A stretch of DNA of 64,000 bases, from positions 124,001-188,000 of the forward strand of contig NZ_JAGEOK010000012.1 in the NCBI RefSeq assembly GCF_017573545.1. The letters are read 5' to 3'. Each line of letters begins with the position of its first letter. Position 1 is the first letter of the stretch. Source of the DNA: Actinomadura nitritigenes. Its GTDB lineage: Bacteria; Actinomycetota; Actinomycetes; Streptosporangiales; Streptosporangiaceae. The notes beneath the pieces are model-generated. The model was given only the letters and a program-made list of their open reading frames with translations. It made no database searches and had not been told where the DNA came from. Shown here in pieces: positions 51,653-59,949 of this stretch. The translations under genes and the position numbers were made by a program.

Positions 51653-51755
51653 CGGGCGGCCGCGCCAGGACGCGGGCGACAGCCGCCCGCGACGCGGCGC
51701 GCGCGTGGGACGCTCGCGACGGGCCGCCCACCCCGACGACCCGCCGCGAGCGTGC

Positions 51756-53438
51756 TCAGATGCCGAGCTCCGCCAGGCCCGGCAGGTGGTGGCGCGCCGC
51801 CTCGCGCGCCTGCTCCGGGGAGCGGGCGGCGCGGGCCGCCCCGGCGGCCCGGCGACACTCGTCCAGCGTGTGCCGGGCCAGGGCGGCCCGGACGAGCGGG
51901 AGGGACGGGGCGCTCATCGACAGCGACGTCACGCCGAGCCCGACCAGGACGCACGCGAGCGCCGGGTCGGCGGCCGCCTCGCCGCAGACCCCGCACGGGA
52001 CGCCCGCCGCCGCCGCGGGGGCGACGAGGTCGAGCACGGCGGGCTGCCACGGGTCCTGCAGGTGCGCGAGGCCGCCGACCTGCCGGTCGGCCGCGCACGC
52101 GTACTGGGTCAGGTCGTTGGTGCCGATGCTGAAGAACTCCACCTCCGGCGCCAGGTCGCGGGCGCGCAGCGCGGCGGCCGGCACCTCGATCATGACGCCG
52201 GGATGCGCGATGCCGGCCTCCCGGCAGGCTTCGGCGAAGAACGCGGCCTCCGCCGCGTCCGTCACCATGGGGGCCATGACCTGCAGTTTCACGCTGAGCC
52301 CGGCGGCGGCGCGGGCGAGGGCGGCGAGCTGGGCGGTCAGCACGCCGGGGTGCCGGCGCGCCATCCGCAGCCCGCGCTCGCCGAGCGCCGGGTTCGGCTC
52401 CTCACCGGGGGGCGGGAGGAAGGCGAGGGGCTTGTCGGCGCCGGCGTCGAGCGTCCGGACGACCACGCGGCCCTCCGGGAACGCCTCCAGCACCTTGCGG
52501 TAGGCGTCCTCCTGCTCCTCGTCGGACGGCGGAACCGACCGGTCGAGGAACAGGAACTCGGTGCGGTACAGGCCGACGCCCTCCGCGCCGTTCGCGAGCG
52601 CGGCGTCCAGGTCCTTCGGCCCGCCGATGTTCGCCAGCAGCGGCACGGCGTGCCCGTCCCTGGTCGCGCCCGGTCCGGACGCCTCCGCGAGCGCGCAGTC
52701 GCGGGCCGCGCCCGCGGCGAGCGCGGCGGCGACCTCGGCCTCGGACGGGTCGGTCCGGACGGTCCCGGCGGACCCGTCGACGAGCACGCGGGTGCCGTCG
52801 GCGAGTTCCGTCGCGCCGGGCAGCGCCACCACGGCCGGGACGCCCATCGTGCGGGCGAGGATCGCGGTGTGGCTGGTCGGGCCGCCCTCCTCGGTGACGA
52901 ACGCGACGACCTGCGCCGGGTCGAGCACCGCGGTGTCGGCAGGCGCGAGGTCCCGCGCGACCAGCACGAACGGCTCGTCCGACTCCGGCACGCCGGGCAT
53001 CGGCAGGTCGAGGAGGCGGGCGATCGCCCGGTCCCGGATGTCGTCGAGGTCGCTGACCCGGGCGGCCATGTACTCCCCCGCCCCGGCGAGCATCTCCCGG
53101 TACACCCCGAACGCCTCGAACACGGCGCGGGCCGCGGCCGCACCCTCGCCGATCTTGGCGGTGACGCCGTCGGCGAGACCCGGGTCGCGGGCCATCAGGG
53201 CCTGCGCGTTCAGCACGTCCCGGCCGTCGGTGTTGCCGGCGGCCGCCGCGCGCGCGCCGCGCTCCTCAAGGTCGGCGGCGACGGCTTCGAGCGCGGCCAG
53301 CGCACCGTCGCGCTCGGCCGCCGCGTCGCCGCCGTGCCGGGAACCGGCCTCCGGCTCCGGGACGGCGCCGGCGATGCGCCGCACCGGGCCCGCGCCCACC
53401 CCCGGGCTGACGCCCGCGCCGCGCAGGACCTCAGGCAC
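51756..53438 (-). CDS. ptsI: PTS enzyme I (phosphoenolpyruvate-protein phosphotransferase)
   Basis: 560 residues from GTG 53438, overlapping the HPr stop by eight bases. Contains the phospho-His loop GGPTSHTAILAR, the PEP-binding TIM-barrel segments (GVGLYRTEFLFLDRS, VRTLDAGADKPLAF) and the catalytic Cys loop (GVPCGVCGEAAADP). It takes phosphate from PEP to HPr, at the head of the PTS chain encoded here. Last gene of the nagA operon. Confidence 0.96.
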   Translation of the reverse strand: MPEVLRGAGVSPGVGAGPVRRIAGAVPEPEAGSRHGGDAAAERDGALAALEAVAADLEERGARAAAAGNTDGRDVLNAQALMARDPGLADGVTAKIGEGAAAARAVFEAFGVYREMLAGAGEYMAARVSDLDDIRDRAIARLLDLPMPGVPESDEPFVLVARDLAPADTAVLDPAQVVAFVTEEGGPTSHTAILARTMGVPAVVALPGATELADGTRVLVDGSAGTVRTDPSEAEVAAALAAGAARDCALAEASGPGATRDGHAVPLLANIGGPKDLDAALANGAEGVGLYRTEFLFLDRSVPPSDEEQEDAYRKVLEAFPEGRVVVRTLDAGADKPLAFLPPPGEEPNPALGERGLRMARRHPGVLTAQLAALARAAAGLSVKLQVMAPMVTDAAEAAFFAEACREAGIAHPGVMIEVPAAALRARDLAPEVEFFSIGTNDLTQYACAADRQVGGLAHLQDPWQPAVLDLVAPAAAAGVPCGVCGEAAADPALACVLVGLGVTSLSMSAPSLPLVRAALARHTLDECRRAAGAARAARSPEQAREAARHHLPGLAELGI

Positions 53439-53703
53439 CTTCCGGCTCCGGCGTGGACAGCAGCGCCTCCAGGCTGTCCAGCAGCTCGTCGGCGCCGTCG
53501 CCGTCGGCGGCCAGCACGACCTCCTCGCCGTGCCGGGCGTCCAGCCCGAGGACCGCGAGGATGCTCTTGGCGTTCACCGGCGAGCCCCCGCGCTTGGCCA
53601 CGGTCACGTCCATCGGGGCCTTCGCCGCGGTCTGGACGAACAGCGCGGCCGGCCGCGCGTGCAGCCCCACCCTGGACTCGATCTTGACGTTGCGCTCGCT
53701 CAC
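53431..53703 (-). CDS. ptsH: PTS phosphocarrier protein HPr
   Basis: 90 residues from ATG 53703. The active-site His is in RVGLHARPAALFVQTA and the regulatory-type Ser in NAKSILAVLGLDARHGEEV. It carries phosphate from EI to EIIA. It overlaps both neighbours, by four bases upstream and eight bases downstream, so translation is tightly coupled. Confidence 0.96.
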   Translation of the reverse strand: MSERNVKIESRVGLHARPAALFVQTAAKAPMDVTVAKRGGSPVNAKSILAVLGLDARHGEEVVLAADGDGADELLDSLEALLSTPEPEGA

Positions 53704-54383
53704 AGAATCTCCCTTGCGCCGCCGCGCACCCGCAGCGCGGGGCCCGGCTCTACATTGACTTCCTTCAGGTCCGCGACCACGTGGTCCGCCGCGGCGAGCG
53801 CCGCCACCGGCTGGGTGGTGGCGACGCCGACGCAGGTCATCCCGGCCGCCTTCACGGCCGCGACGCCCGCGGGCGCGTCCTCGAACCCGACCGCCTCGCC
53901 CGGCGGGACGCCCAGGTCCCGCGCGGCGGCCAGGTACCCCTCCGGGTGCGGCTTGCCGGTGAGGACGTCCCCGGCGGTCACGACGATGTCCATCAGGTCG
54001 CGGACGCCCAGCGCGGCCAGCTGCCGCTCGGCGTACGGGCGCTGCCCCGACGTGACGACGGCCAGCGGGACGCCCGCGTCAGCCAGCGACCGCACCAGCT
54101 CGACCGCCCCCGGCACGGGGACGTCCACCGGCACGCCGGGCGCCGTCTGGCAGGCCACCGCCTGCTCGAACAGCTCCTCGGCGGTGCGGCCGGGGAACAG
54201 GTGCAGCAGCTCCTCCAGCACCTCGATGCCGCGGCGCCCCGCGAACGACGCGATCAGCTCGTCGTCGTACGGCGCGCCGTGCGCGTCGAACAGCCGCGCC
54301 CACATCACCCGGTTGCGCGGCTCGGTGTCCATCAGGGTGCCGTCGAGGTCGAACACCGCCGCGCGCAGGCCGATCAGCTCCAT
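53700..54383 (-). CDS. HAD-IA sugar-phosphate phosphatase
   Basis: 227 residues from ATG 54383. Motif I FDLDGTLMDTEP, motif II VTSGQRPYAERQLAALG, motif III GKPHPEGYLAAARDLG and motif IV VGFEDAPAGVAAVKAAG are intact. Beta-phosphoglucomutase-like subfamily. It sits between EIIA and HPr in the PTS operon, so it may dephosphorylate excess sugar phosphate; the substrate is inferred from context only. Confidence 0.85.
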   Translation of the reverse strand: MELIGLRAAVFDLDGTLMDTEPRNRVMWARLFDAHGAPYDDELIASFAGRRGIEVLEELLHLFPGRTAEELFEQAVACQTAPGVPVDVPVPGAVELVRSLADAGVPLAVVTSGQRPYAERQLAALGVRDLMDIVVTAGDVLTGKPHPEGYLAAARDLGVPPGEAVGFEDAPAGVAAVKAAGMTCVGVATTQPVAALAAADHVVADLKEVNVEPGPALRVRGGAREIL

Positions 54384-54387
54384 CCGA

Positions 54388-54837
54388 TCAGCTCCATGTG
54401 AACAGCTCGGCCCCCTTGACGACCTCGCCCGACTCCACGACGTCCGACAGCGCGTCGGCGCCGGCGTCCAGCGCCACCACGGCGCAGATCGGCGAGCGGC
54501 CGCCCGCCTCGATGACGGCCGGGTCCCAGGCGACCACCCGCTGGCCCGCGGTGACCTGGTCGCCCTCGGCGACCAGCAGCTCGAACCCCCGCCCCTTCAG
54601 CTTGACGGTGTCGATGCCGAGGTGCACGAGCACGCCGTGCTCCTCCTCGTCCACCACCACGTAGGCGTGCGAGTGCAGCTTGACGATCTTCCCGGTGACG
54701 GGGGCGATGGCGTGGCCGGGGCCGCGCTCGGGGTCGACGGCGGTGCCCGGGCCGACCATGGCCTGCGCGAACACCGGGTCCGGGACGCCGGCGAGGCCGA
54801 CCACCCGGCCGGCCACCGGGGACAGTACTCGGGTCAT
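54388..54837 (-). CDS. PTS glucose/GlcNAc-type EIIA component
   Basis: 149 residues from ATG 54837. The phosphoryl-accepting His is in GVLVHLGIDTVKLKG, and the N-terminal SPVAGRVVGLAGVPDPVFAQAMVGPGTAVDP is typical of EIIA-Glc (crr) family. It passes phosphate from HPr to EIIB. A gap of 87 bases follows the EIIB gene. In this organism the EII domains are three separate proteins. Confidence 0.93.
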   Translation of the reverse strand: MTRVLSPVAGRVVGLAGVPDPVFAQAMVGPGTAVDPERGPGHAIAPVTGKIVKLHSHAYVVVDEEEHGVLVHLGIDTVKLKGRGFELLVAEGDQVTAGQRVVAWDPAVIEAGGRSPICAVVALDAGADALSDVVESGEVVKGAELFTWS

Positions 54838-54924
54838 GCGGGGGTTCCTTCTGCTCGGTCGGTATGCGGGTCGGTGCGCCTCTGGGGCGGGCTCCGCGAC
54901 CCCGGGCGCGCGCCCGGGAACGGG

Positions 54925-55158
54925 TCAGTCGAGGATGTCCTCGATGTCGCTGGCGATGGTGTCGGCCTCCGGGCCGACGACGACCTGCACGACGGTGCCG
55001 CTGCGCATGACGCCGAACGCGCCCGCCTTCTTCAGCGCCGCCTCGTCGACCTTGCCGCCGTCGGAGACCTCGGTGCGCAGCCGGGTCGCGCAGGGCTCGA
55101 TGTCCACGATGTTGTCGGCGCCGCCCAGCGCGGCGACGATGGCCTCGGCCTTGTCCAT
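54925..55158 (-). CDS. PTS GlcNAc/glucose-type EIIB component
   Basis: 77 residues from ATG 55158. DIEPCATRLRTEVSDGGKVDEAALKKAGAFGVM carries the phosphocysteine (Cys24 or nearby). It transfers phosphate from EIIA to the sugar bound by EIIC, whose gene lies across the divergent control region at 58476-59852. Part of the operon nagA to ptsI. Confidence 0.93.
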   Translation of the reverse strand: MDKAEAIVAALGGADNIVDIEPCATRLRTEVSDGGKVDEAALKKAGAFGVMRSGTVVQVVVGPEADTIASDIEDILD

Positions 55159-55185
55159 GTCGTTCTCTTCCCTCGGTGCGTCCGG

Positions 55186-56226
55186 TCAGTCCGTCTGGGT
55201 GACCTTGTTGAGTCCGCGCGGGACGTCGGGGTCGACGCCGAGCCGGCGGGCCAGGTTCTCGACCATGATCTGGCCGGGGACGATGAGGCCCAGCGGCGCC
55301 ACCCACTCGGGCAGGCCGGGGCCGGGCAGCGCCGCCGTGCAGGCGTCCGCCAGGCCGTCGCCGCCGCCGACGCCGAACGCCTTGGCGCCCGCGCCCTCGA
55401 CCCGGCGCGCCAGCGCGATGGTGCCCGGCAGGGTCGGACCGGAGTCGGCCGCGACGAGCAGCGCGGGGGTCTGCCCGTCGACCACGGCGATCGGGCCGTG
55501 CAGCAGGTCGGCGTACGACAGGCCCATGGCGTGCAGGTAGCACGCCTCCTTGATCTTCAGCGCGAGCTCCAGCGCGGTGCCGAACGCGATGCCGCGCCCG
55601 GACACGACCGCGCCGGGGACCTTCGCCAGCTCCTCGACGATCTCGGGCAGCGCGGCGGACGCCTCCGCAGCCTCGATCAGCCCCGCCACCTCGTCGGGGA
55701 CGCGGCGCAGGTCGCCGGCGTCGACGTCGGCGCCGAGCCCGAGGCCGAGCACCGCCAGCGCGGCGAGCTGGGTCGTGTAGGTCTTGGTGGCGGGGACCGC
55801 GATCTCGTCGCCCGCCTCGGTGATCAGCGCGACCTCGGCGGCCTCCGCCAGCGGCGACCCTGCGCCGTTGGTGACGGCGACGGTGCGGGCACCGCAGTCC
55901 TTCGCCCAGTCGAGGGTCTCGACGATCTCCTCGGTCTTGCCGGACTGGCTGATCGCGACGGCGAGCACGCCGGACAGGTCGAGTCGCCGCCGGTAGGTCG
56001 TCGCGATGGACGGGGCGGCGAGGGTGGCCAGCCGCCCGGCGTGCGACTCCACCAGGTAGCGGCCGTACACGGCGGCGTTGTCGGACGAGCCGCGCGCGAT
56101 GAACAGCACCTGCCGCGTCTCCCGGGCGAGCGCCCCGATGTCGGGCGTGCGCGGCAGCAGCGCGTCGATCGTCCGGCGCAGCGCGTCGGGCTGCTCACCG
56201 ATCTCGGCGCGCATCAGACTGGTCAT
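55186..56226 (-). CDS. SIS-domain glucosamine-6-phosphate deaminase/isomerase (NagB-II type)
   Basis: 346 residues from ATG 56226, overlapping the nagA stop (ATGA). Two SIS domains: LFIARGSSDNAAVYGRYLVESHAGR...ISQSGKTEEIVETLDWAK and GRGIAFGTALELALKIKEACYLHAMGLSYADLLHGP. It lacks the glutaminase domain of GlmS, so with nagA next to it it is read as the deaminase that turns GlcN-6-P into fructose-6-P and ammonia. The order nagA then NagB-II is the catabolic pair for GlcNAc-6-P. Confidence 0.88.
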   Translation of the reverse strand: MTSLMRAEIGEQPDALRRTIDALLPRTPDIGALARETRQVLFIARGSSDNAAVYGRYLVESHAGRLATLAAPSIATTYRRRLDLSGVLAVAISQSGKTEEIVETLDWAKDCGARTVAVTNGAGSPLAEAAEVALITEAGDEIAVPATKTYTTQLAALAVLGLGLGADVDAGDLRRVPDEVAGLIEAAEASAALPEIVEELAKVPGAVVSGRGIAFGTALELALKIKEACYLHAMGLSYADLLHGPIAVVDGQTPALLVAADSGPTLPGTIALARRVEGAGAKAFGVGGGDGLADACTAALPGPGLPEWVAPLGLIVPGQIMVENLARRLGVDPDVPRGLNKVTQTD

Positions 56227-57380
56227 GATCCCCCTCCGAAGAGTTCCTGCCCGTTGATCCAGGTCGTACGCGCCCGGTGGTCCGGCCCGAGCCAGACGAG
56301 GTCGGCGGCCGCGCCGGGCGCGATGCGGCCGAGGTCGGGGCGGCCGATCAGGTCGGCCGGGACGCGGGTCGCCGCGTCGACCGCCGCGGCCGGGTCGAGG
56401 CCGAGGCCGATCGCGTTGCCGACCGCCTCGTCCAGCCGCAGGCCGGATCCGGCGATGGTGCCGTCGGCGCGCAGCGGCGGGCCCTGCTCGGGCATGGTGA
56501 TCGGCTCGCCGCCCAGCTCGTAGGTGCCGGGCGGCATCCCGGCGGCGGACGCGGCGTCGGTGACGAGCACGACGCGTCCGGCGGCGGCGCGGAGCACCAG
56601 CCGCGCGACCTCCGGGCCGACGTGGTGCAGGTCGAGGATGAGGCCGGGGTGCAGCCGCTCGTCGATGAGCGCCCGGACGGCCACACCGGGGTCGCGGTGG
56701 TGGACGCCGCTCTGCGCGTTGAAGATGTGGGTGACCTTGCGGGCCCCGGCGTCGGCCGCGGCGGCGACCTGCGCGGCGGTCGCGTCGCTGTGCCCGACGC
56801 TGACCAGCACGCCGGCCTCGGTGAGGCGGCGGATCGCGCCGAGCGCGCCGTCCCGCTCGGGCGCGAGGGTGACGAGCTTGACCAGCCCGGTCTCCAGCAG
56901 CGTCTCGACCGCTTCGGGCGCCGGGTCGGTGAGGTGCGCGGCGTTGTGCGCGCCCTTGCGCTCCGGGGAGAGGAACGGCCCCTCCAGGTGGACGCCGAGC
57001 ACGCGGGTGCCGGACGGCAGCTTCGGCAGCAGGTCCCGGGTGCGGCGCAGCGCCCCGGCCTGCGCCGCGACGGGCGCGGTGATGAACGTGGGCAGGAAAG
57101 CGGTCACGCCGGTCTCGGGGAGCCGGGTCACGACCTCGCGCCAGCCGGCCTCGCCGGCGTCCGCCATGTCGTGGCCGAAGAACCCGTTGACCTGGAGGTC
57201 GACCAGGCCCGGGGCGAGCAGCCCGTCGGCCAGGCGCACGTCGGCGCCGGGCGGCGCGCCTTCGCCGGCCTCCGCGATGACACCGTCCTCGACGCGGACG
57301 TATCCCGGGGAGACCACGCGGGTAGGACCGTCCGCGGGGGTCATGATCACCCGCTCCGCGGTGATCAGCAGTGATGCCAT
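56223..57380 (-). CDS. nagA: N-acetylglucosamine-6-phosphate deacetylase
   Basis: 385 residues from ATG 57380 with GGAGAG upstream. Amidohydrolase: LAPGLVDLQVNGFFGHDM, the metal-ligand Glu in LGVHLEGPFLSPERKGAHNAAHL, SVGHSDA, THIFNAQSGVHHRDPG and the catalytic Asp in LVTDAASAAGMPPG. It deacetylates GlcNAc-6-P delivered by the PTS or by MurQ. First gene of the minus-strand operon; a DasR-type operator lies 43-76 bases upstream. Confidence 0.95.
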   Translation of the reverse strand: MASLLITAERVIMTPADGPTRVVSPGYVRVEDGVIAEAGEGAPPGADVRLADGLLAPGLVDLQVNGFFGHDMADAGEAGWREVVTRLPETGVTAFLPTFITAPVAAQAGALRRTRDLLPKLPSGTRVLGVHLEGPFLSPERKGAHNAAHLTDPAPEAVETLLETGLVKLVTLAPERDGALGAIRRLTEAGVLVSVGHSDATAAQVAAAADAGARKVTHIFNAQSGVHHRDPGVAVRALIDERLHPGLILDLHHVGPEVARLVLRAAAGRVVLVTDAASAAGMPPGTYELGGEPITMPEQGPPLRADGTIAGSGLRLDEAVGNAIGLGLDPAAAVDAATRVPADLIGRPDLGRIAPGAAADLVWLGPDHRARTTWINGQELFGGGS

Positions 57381-57711
57381 GGGGGTGCGCTCTCCGTGAT
57401 GCGACCGGTCGCCGCCTGCGCGGCGTACTGGTCTAGTCCGGACTAGACCAGTACGCACCATACTCCACGAATCGGATGGAGCTGAAGATGTCGGCCCGAA
57501 CTCGTCCGGAACCTCCTCGCCACAGGGGTTCTGACCTGCACGTTCACCTGATCTTGCACCCTGGGGCATGTGACCCGGCCGTTACGGTTTCGTGCATTGA
57601 CACGACTTTCCATAATGTGGTCTAGTCCGGCCTAGACCAGTACGAACAAGTCGATTCACGTCATCCGCCAACGCGTCGATACGGCCCCCGGGGCCATCGA
57701 GGACACCCCCA
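57381..57711. promoter_or_regulatory. Divergent nagA/dasR control region with two DasR-like operators
   Basis: 331 bases without a gene. dre1 is a perfect 34-bp palindrome at 57423-57456, with core TGGTCTAGTCC/GGACTAGACCA. dre2 at 57618-57639 is the same core with one change (GGCCTAGACCA). Each can be read as two overlapping TGGTCTAGACCA-type sites offset by about 10 bp. TTGACA (57597-57602) and CATAAT (57611) lie beside dre2 on the plus strand. One operator serves each divergent transcript. Confidence 0.85.
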
Positions 57712-58452
57712 GTGACGACCATCGATCCGCACAGCCCCGTCCCCAAGTACTTCCAGCTGCGCGCCATCCTGCTCGACCTCATCGAGAGCGCCGAGCTCCC
57801 CGTCGACGCCCCGATCCCCTCGGAGCGCGAGCTGTGCGTGCGGTACGGGCTGTCCCGCATGACCGTCCGCCAGGGCGTCGACCAGCTCGTGTCGGAGGGG
57901 CGGCTGTACCGCGTCCCCGGCAAGGGCACCTTCGTCGCCCGGCCCAAGATCGAGATGCCGCTGCGGCTCGTCTCGTTCACCGAGGACATGCTCGCCCGCG
58001 GGCTGCGGCCCGGCGCCGTCGACCTGGACCGCCGCACCGTCCCCGCCGACGCCCGGCTGGCCCGGATCTTCGAGGTCGAGCCCGGCACCGAGATCCACGT
58101 GATCGAGCGGCTCCGCACCGCCGACGGCGAGCCCATGGCGCTCGAACGCGCGCACATCCTCGCCTCGCTCGCGCCCGACCTGCTGGACCGCCGCCTCGCC
58201 GACCGCTCCCTGTACGGCGTCCTCGAAGCGGTGTACGGGCTGGTCTTCGACGCCGGGGACCAGACCATCGACGCCAGCCTGGCGGACGCCGCCGACGCCA
58301 AGCACCTGCAGATCCCCAAGGGCAGCGCCGTGCTGCTCCTGCAGCGCCGCTCCTACACCGGAGGCGTCTGCGCCGAGCTGGGAGTGTCGACCTACCGGGC
58401 CGACCGCTACCAGATCCACACGGCACTCGGAAATCCCCCGCCGCACTCCTGA
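57712..58452 (+). CDS. dasR: GntR/HutC-family regulator, DasR homologue
   Basis: 246 residues from GTG 57712. N-terminal GntR winged helix (PVPKYFQLRAILLDLIESAELPVDAPIPSERELCVRYGLSRMTVRQGVDQLVSEGRLYRVPGKGTFVA, 10-76) and a C-terminal UTRA effector domain (LRLVSFTEDMLARGLRPG...IEVIERLRTADGEPMALERAHI-type) that in DasR binds GlcN-6-P or GlcNAc-6-P. Operators for this family flank it on the upstream side. It is co-oriented with the EIIC gene 23 bases downstream. Confidence 0.9.
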   Translation: MTTIDPHSPVPKYFQLRAILLDLIESAELPVDAPIPSERELCVRYGLSRMTVRQGVDQLVSEGRLYRVPGKGTFVARPKIEMPLRLVSFTEDMLARGLRPGAVDLDRRTVPADARLARIFEVEPGTEIHVIERLRTADGEPMALERAHILASLAPDLLDRRLADRSLYGVLEAVYGLVFDAGDQTIDASLADAADAKHLQIPKGSAVLLLQRRSYTGGVCAELGVSTYRADRYQIHTALGNPPPHS

Positions 58453-58475
58453 CACACCCCTGAGGAGGAACCTCG

Positions 58476-59852
58476 ATGACTTCGACCACCGTGGACGCCG
58501 CGCCGCGGCGGGGGTCGCGCGCCCTCGCGGTGCTGCAGCGGATCGGCCGCAGCCTCATGCTGCCGATCGCCGTGCTGCCCGCCGCGGCCCTGCTGCTGCG
58601 CTTCGGCCAGCCGGACATGCTCGGCAAGGACGGCCTCGGCTGGATCCGCGTCGCCGAGGTCGTCGGCGGCGCCGGCCAGGCCCTGTTCGACCACCTGCCG
58701 CTGCTGTTCGCGGTCGGCGTCGCGATCGGGTTCGCCAAGAAGTCCGACGGCTCCACCGCGCTCGCCGCCGTCGTCGGCTACCTGGTCTTCGACCAGGTCA
58801 CCAAGATCATGTTCTCGCACTCGGCCGACCTCAAGGGCCAGGTGCTGATCACCAAGGTGACCGACGGCACCGCCGCACCGGCCATCGACTTCGGCGCCAA
58901 GAACCCGACGGACGTCCTCGGCGGCATCCTCATCGGCGTCGTCGCCGCGCTGCTCTACCAGCGCTTCTACCGGGTGAAGCTGCCGACCTACCTGGCGTTC
59001 TTCGGCGGCCGCCGGTTCGTCCCGATCATCACCGCGCTCGCCGCGCTGGTGCTCGGCGTGCTGATCGGCTTCATCTGGCCGGTGTTCGGCGGCTGGCTGA
59101 CCGACTTCGGCAACTGGATCACCGGCGCGGGCGCCGCGGGCGCCGGCATCTACGGCGTCGTCAACCGGCTGCTGCTGCCGTTCGGCCTGCACCACATCCC
59201 GAACTCGCTCATCTGGTTCGTGTTCGGCTCCTACAACGGCCCGGACGGCGTCGTCCACGGCGAGATCAACCGGTACCTCGCGGGCGACCCGCACTCGGGC
59301 GGCTTCCTCGCCGGGTTCTTCCCCGTGCTGATGTTCGGCCTGCCCGGCGCCGCGCTCGCCATGTGGCGCGCCGCTCCCCCGCACCGCCGCTCCGCGGTCG
59401 GCGGCATCATGATCTCCGCTGCGCTCACCGCGTTCGTCACCGGCGTCACCGAGCCGATCGAGTTCGCGTTCATGTTCGTCGCGCCCGTGCTGTACGCGGT
59501 GCACGTCGTCCTCACCGGCGTCTCGATGGCGATCCTCAACGCGGCCGGCGCCCAGCTCGGCTTCGGCTTCTCGGCGGGCGGCATCGACATGCTGCTGAAC
59601 GCGTCGAAGGACAACACCAAGGGCCTGCCGCTCATCATCGGCATGGGCGTGCTCTATTTCGTCATCTACTACTTCCTCTTCAAGTTCCTGATCGTGAAGT
59701 TCGACTTCGCGACACCGGGGCGGGAACCGGAGGACGTGGAGTCCGTCGCCGCCGACCCGGGTTCCAACCCGGAGCTGGCGGGCGGGGAGAAGAAGGCGCC
59801 GCGCCGCCGCAAGCAGGAGGCCGAACCCGCCGAGTCCCCGAGCACCACCTGA
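58476..59852 (+). CDS. PTS GlcNAc-specific EIIC permease (NagE2-like)
   Basis: 458 residues from ATG 58476 with GAGGAGGAA. About ten membrane segments: LQRIGRSLMLPIAVLPAAALLLRFG, FVPIITALAALVLGVLIGFIW and others, and the glucose-superfamily motifs LHHIPNSLIWF and FVTGVTEPIEFAFMF. It has no fused EIIA or EIIB, which are separate genes at 54388 and 54925. The C-terminal tail (about 420-458) is charged. It imports and phosphorylates GlcNAc with those proteins. Confidence 0.94.
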   Translation: MTSTTVDAAPRRGSRALAVLQRIGRSLMLPIAVLPAAALLLRFGQPDMLGKDGLGWIRVAEVVGGAGQALFDHLPLLFAVGVAIGFAKKSDGSTALAAVVGYLVFDQVTKIMFSHSADLKGQVLITKVTDGTAAPAIDFGAKNPTDVLGGILIGVVAALLYQRFYRVKLPTYLAFFGGRRFVPIITALAALVLGVLIGFIWPVFGGWLTDFGNWITGAGAAGAGIYGVVNRLLLPFGLHHIPNSLIWFVFGSYNGPDGVVHGEINRYLAGDPHSGGFLAGFFPVLMFGLPGAALAMWRAAPPHRRSAVGGIMISAALTAFVTGVTEPIEFAFMFVAPVLYAVHVVLTGVSMAILNAAGAQLGFGFSAGGIDMLLNASKDNTKGLPLIIGMGVLYFVIYYFLFKFLIVKFDFATPGREPEDVESVAADPGSNPELAGGEKKAPRRRKQEAEPAESPSTT

Positions 59853-59870
59853 CCCGGCCTCTGCCACCTC

Positions 59871-59909
59871 GACGGCGGCGGGACGCCCTCCAGGGCGCCC
59901 GCCGCCGTC
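59871..59909. terminator. Bidirectional hairpin terminator
   Basis: GACGGCGGCGGG pairs with CCCGCCGCCGTC, and the GCCCTCCAGGGC loop bases add an internal stem. Between the convergent EIIC and LysR genes. Confidence 0.8.
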
Positions 59910-59949
59910 CGCGTTCCGGGCCCGGGACGGCGCCCCGGTCGTCCGGACG

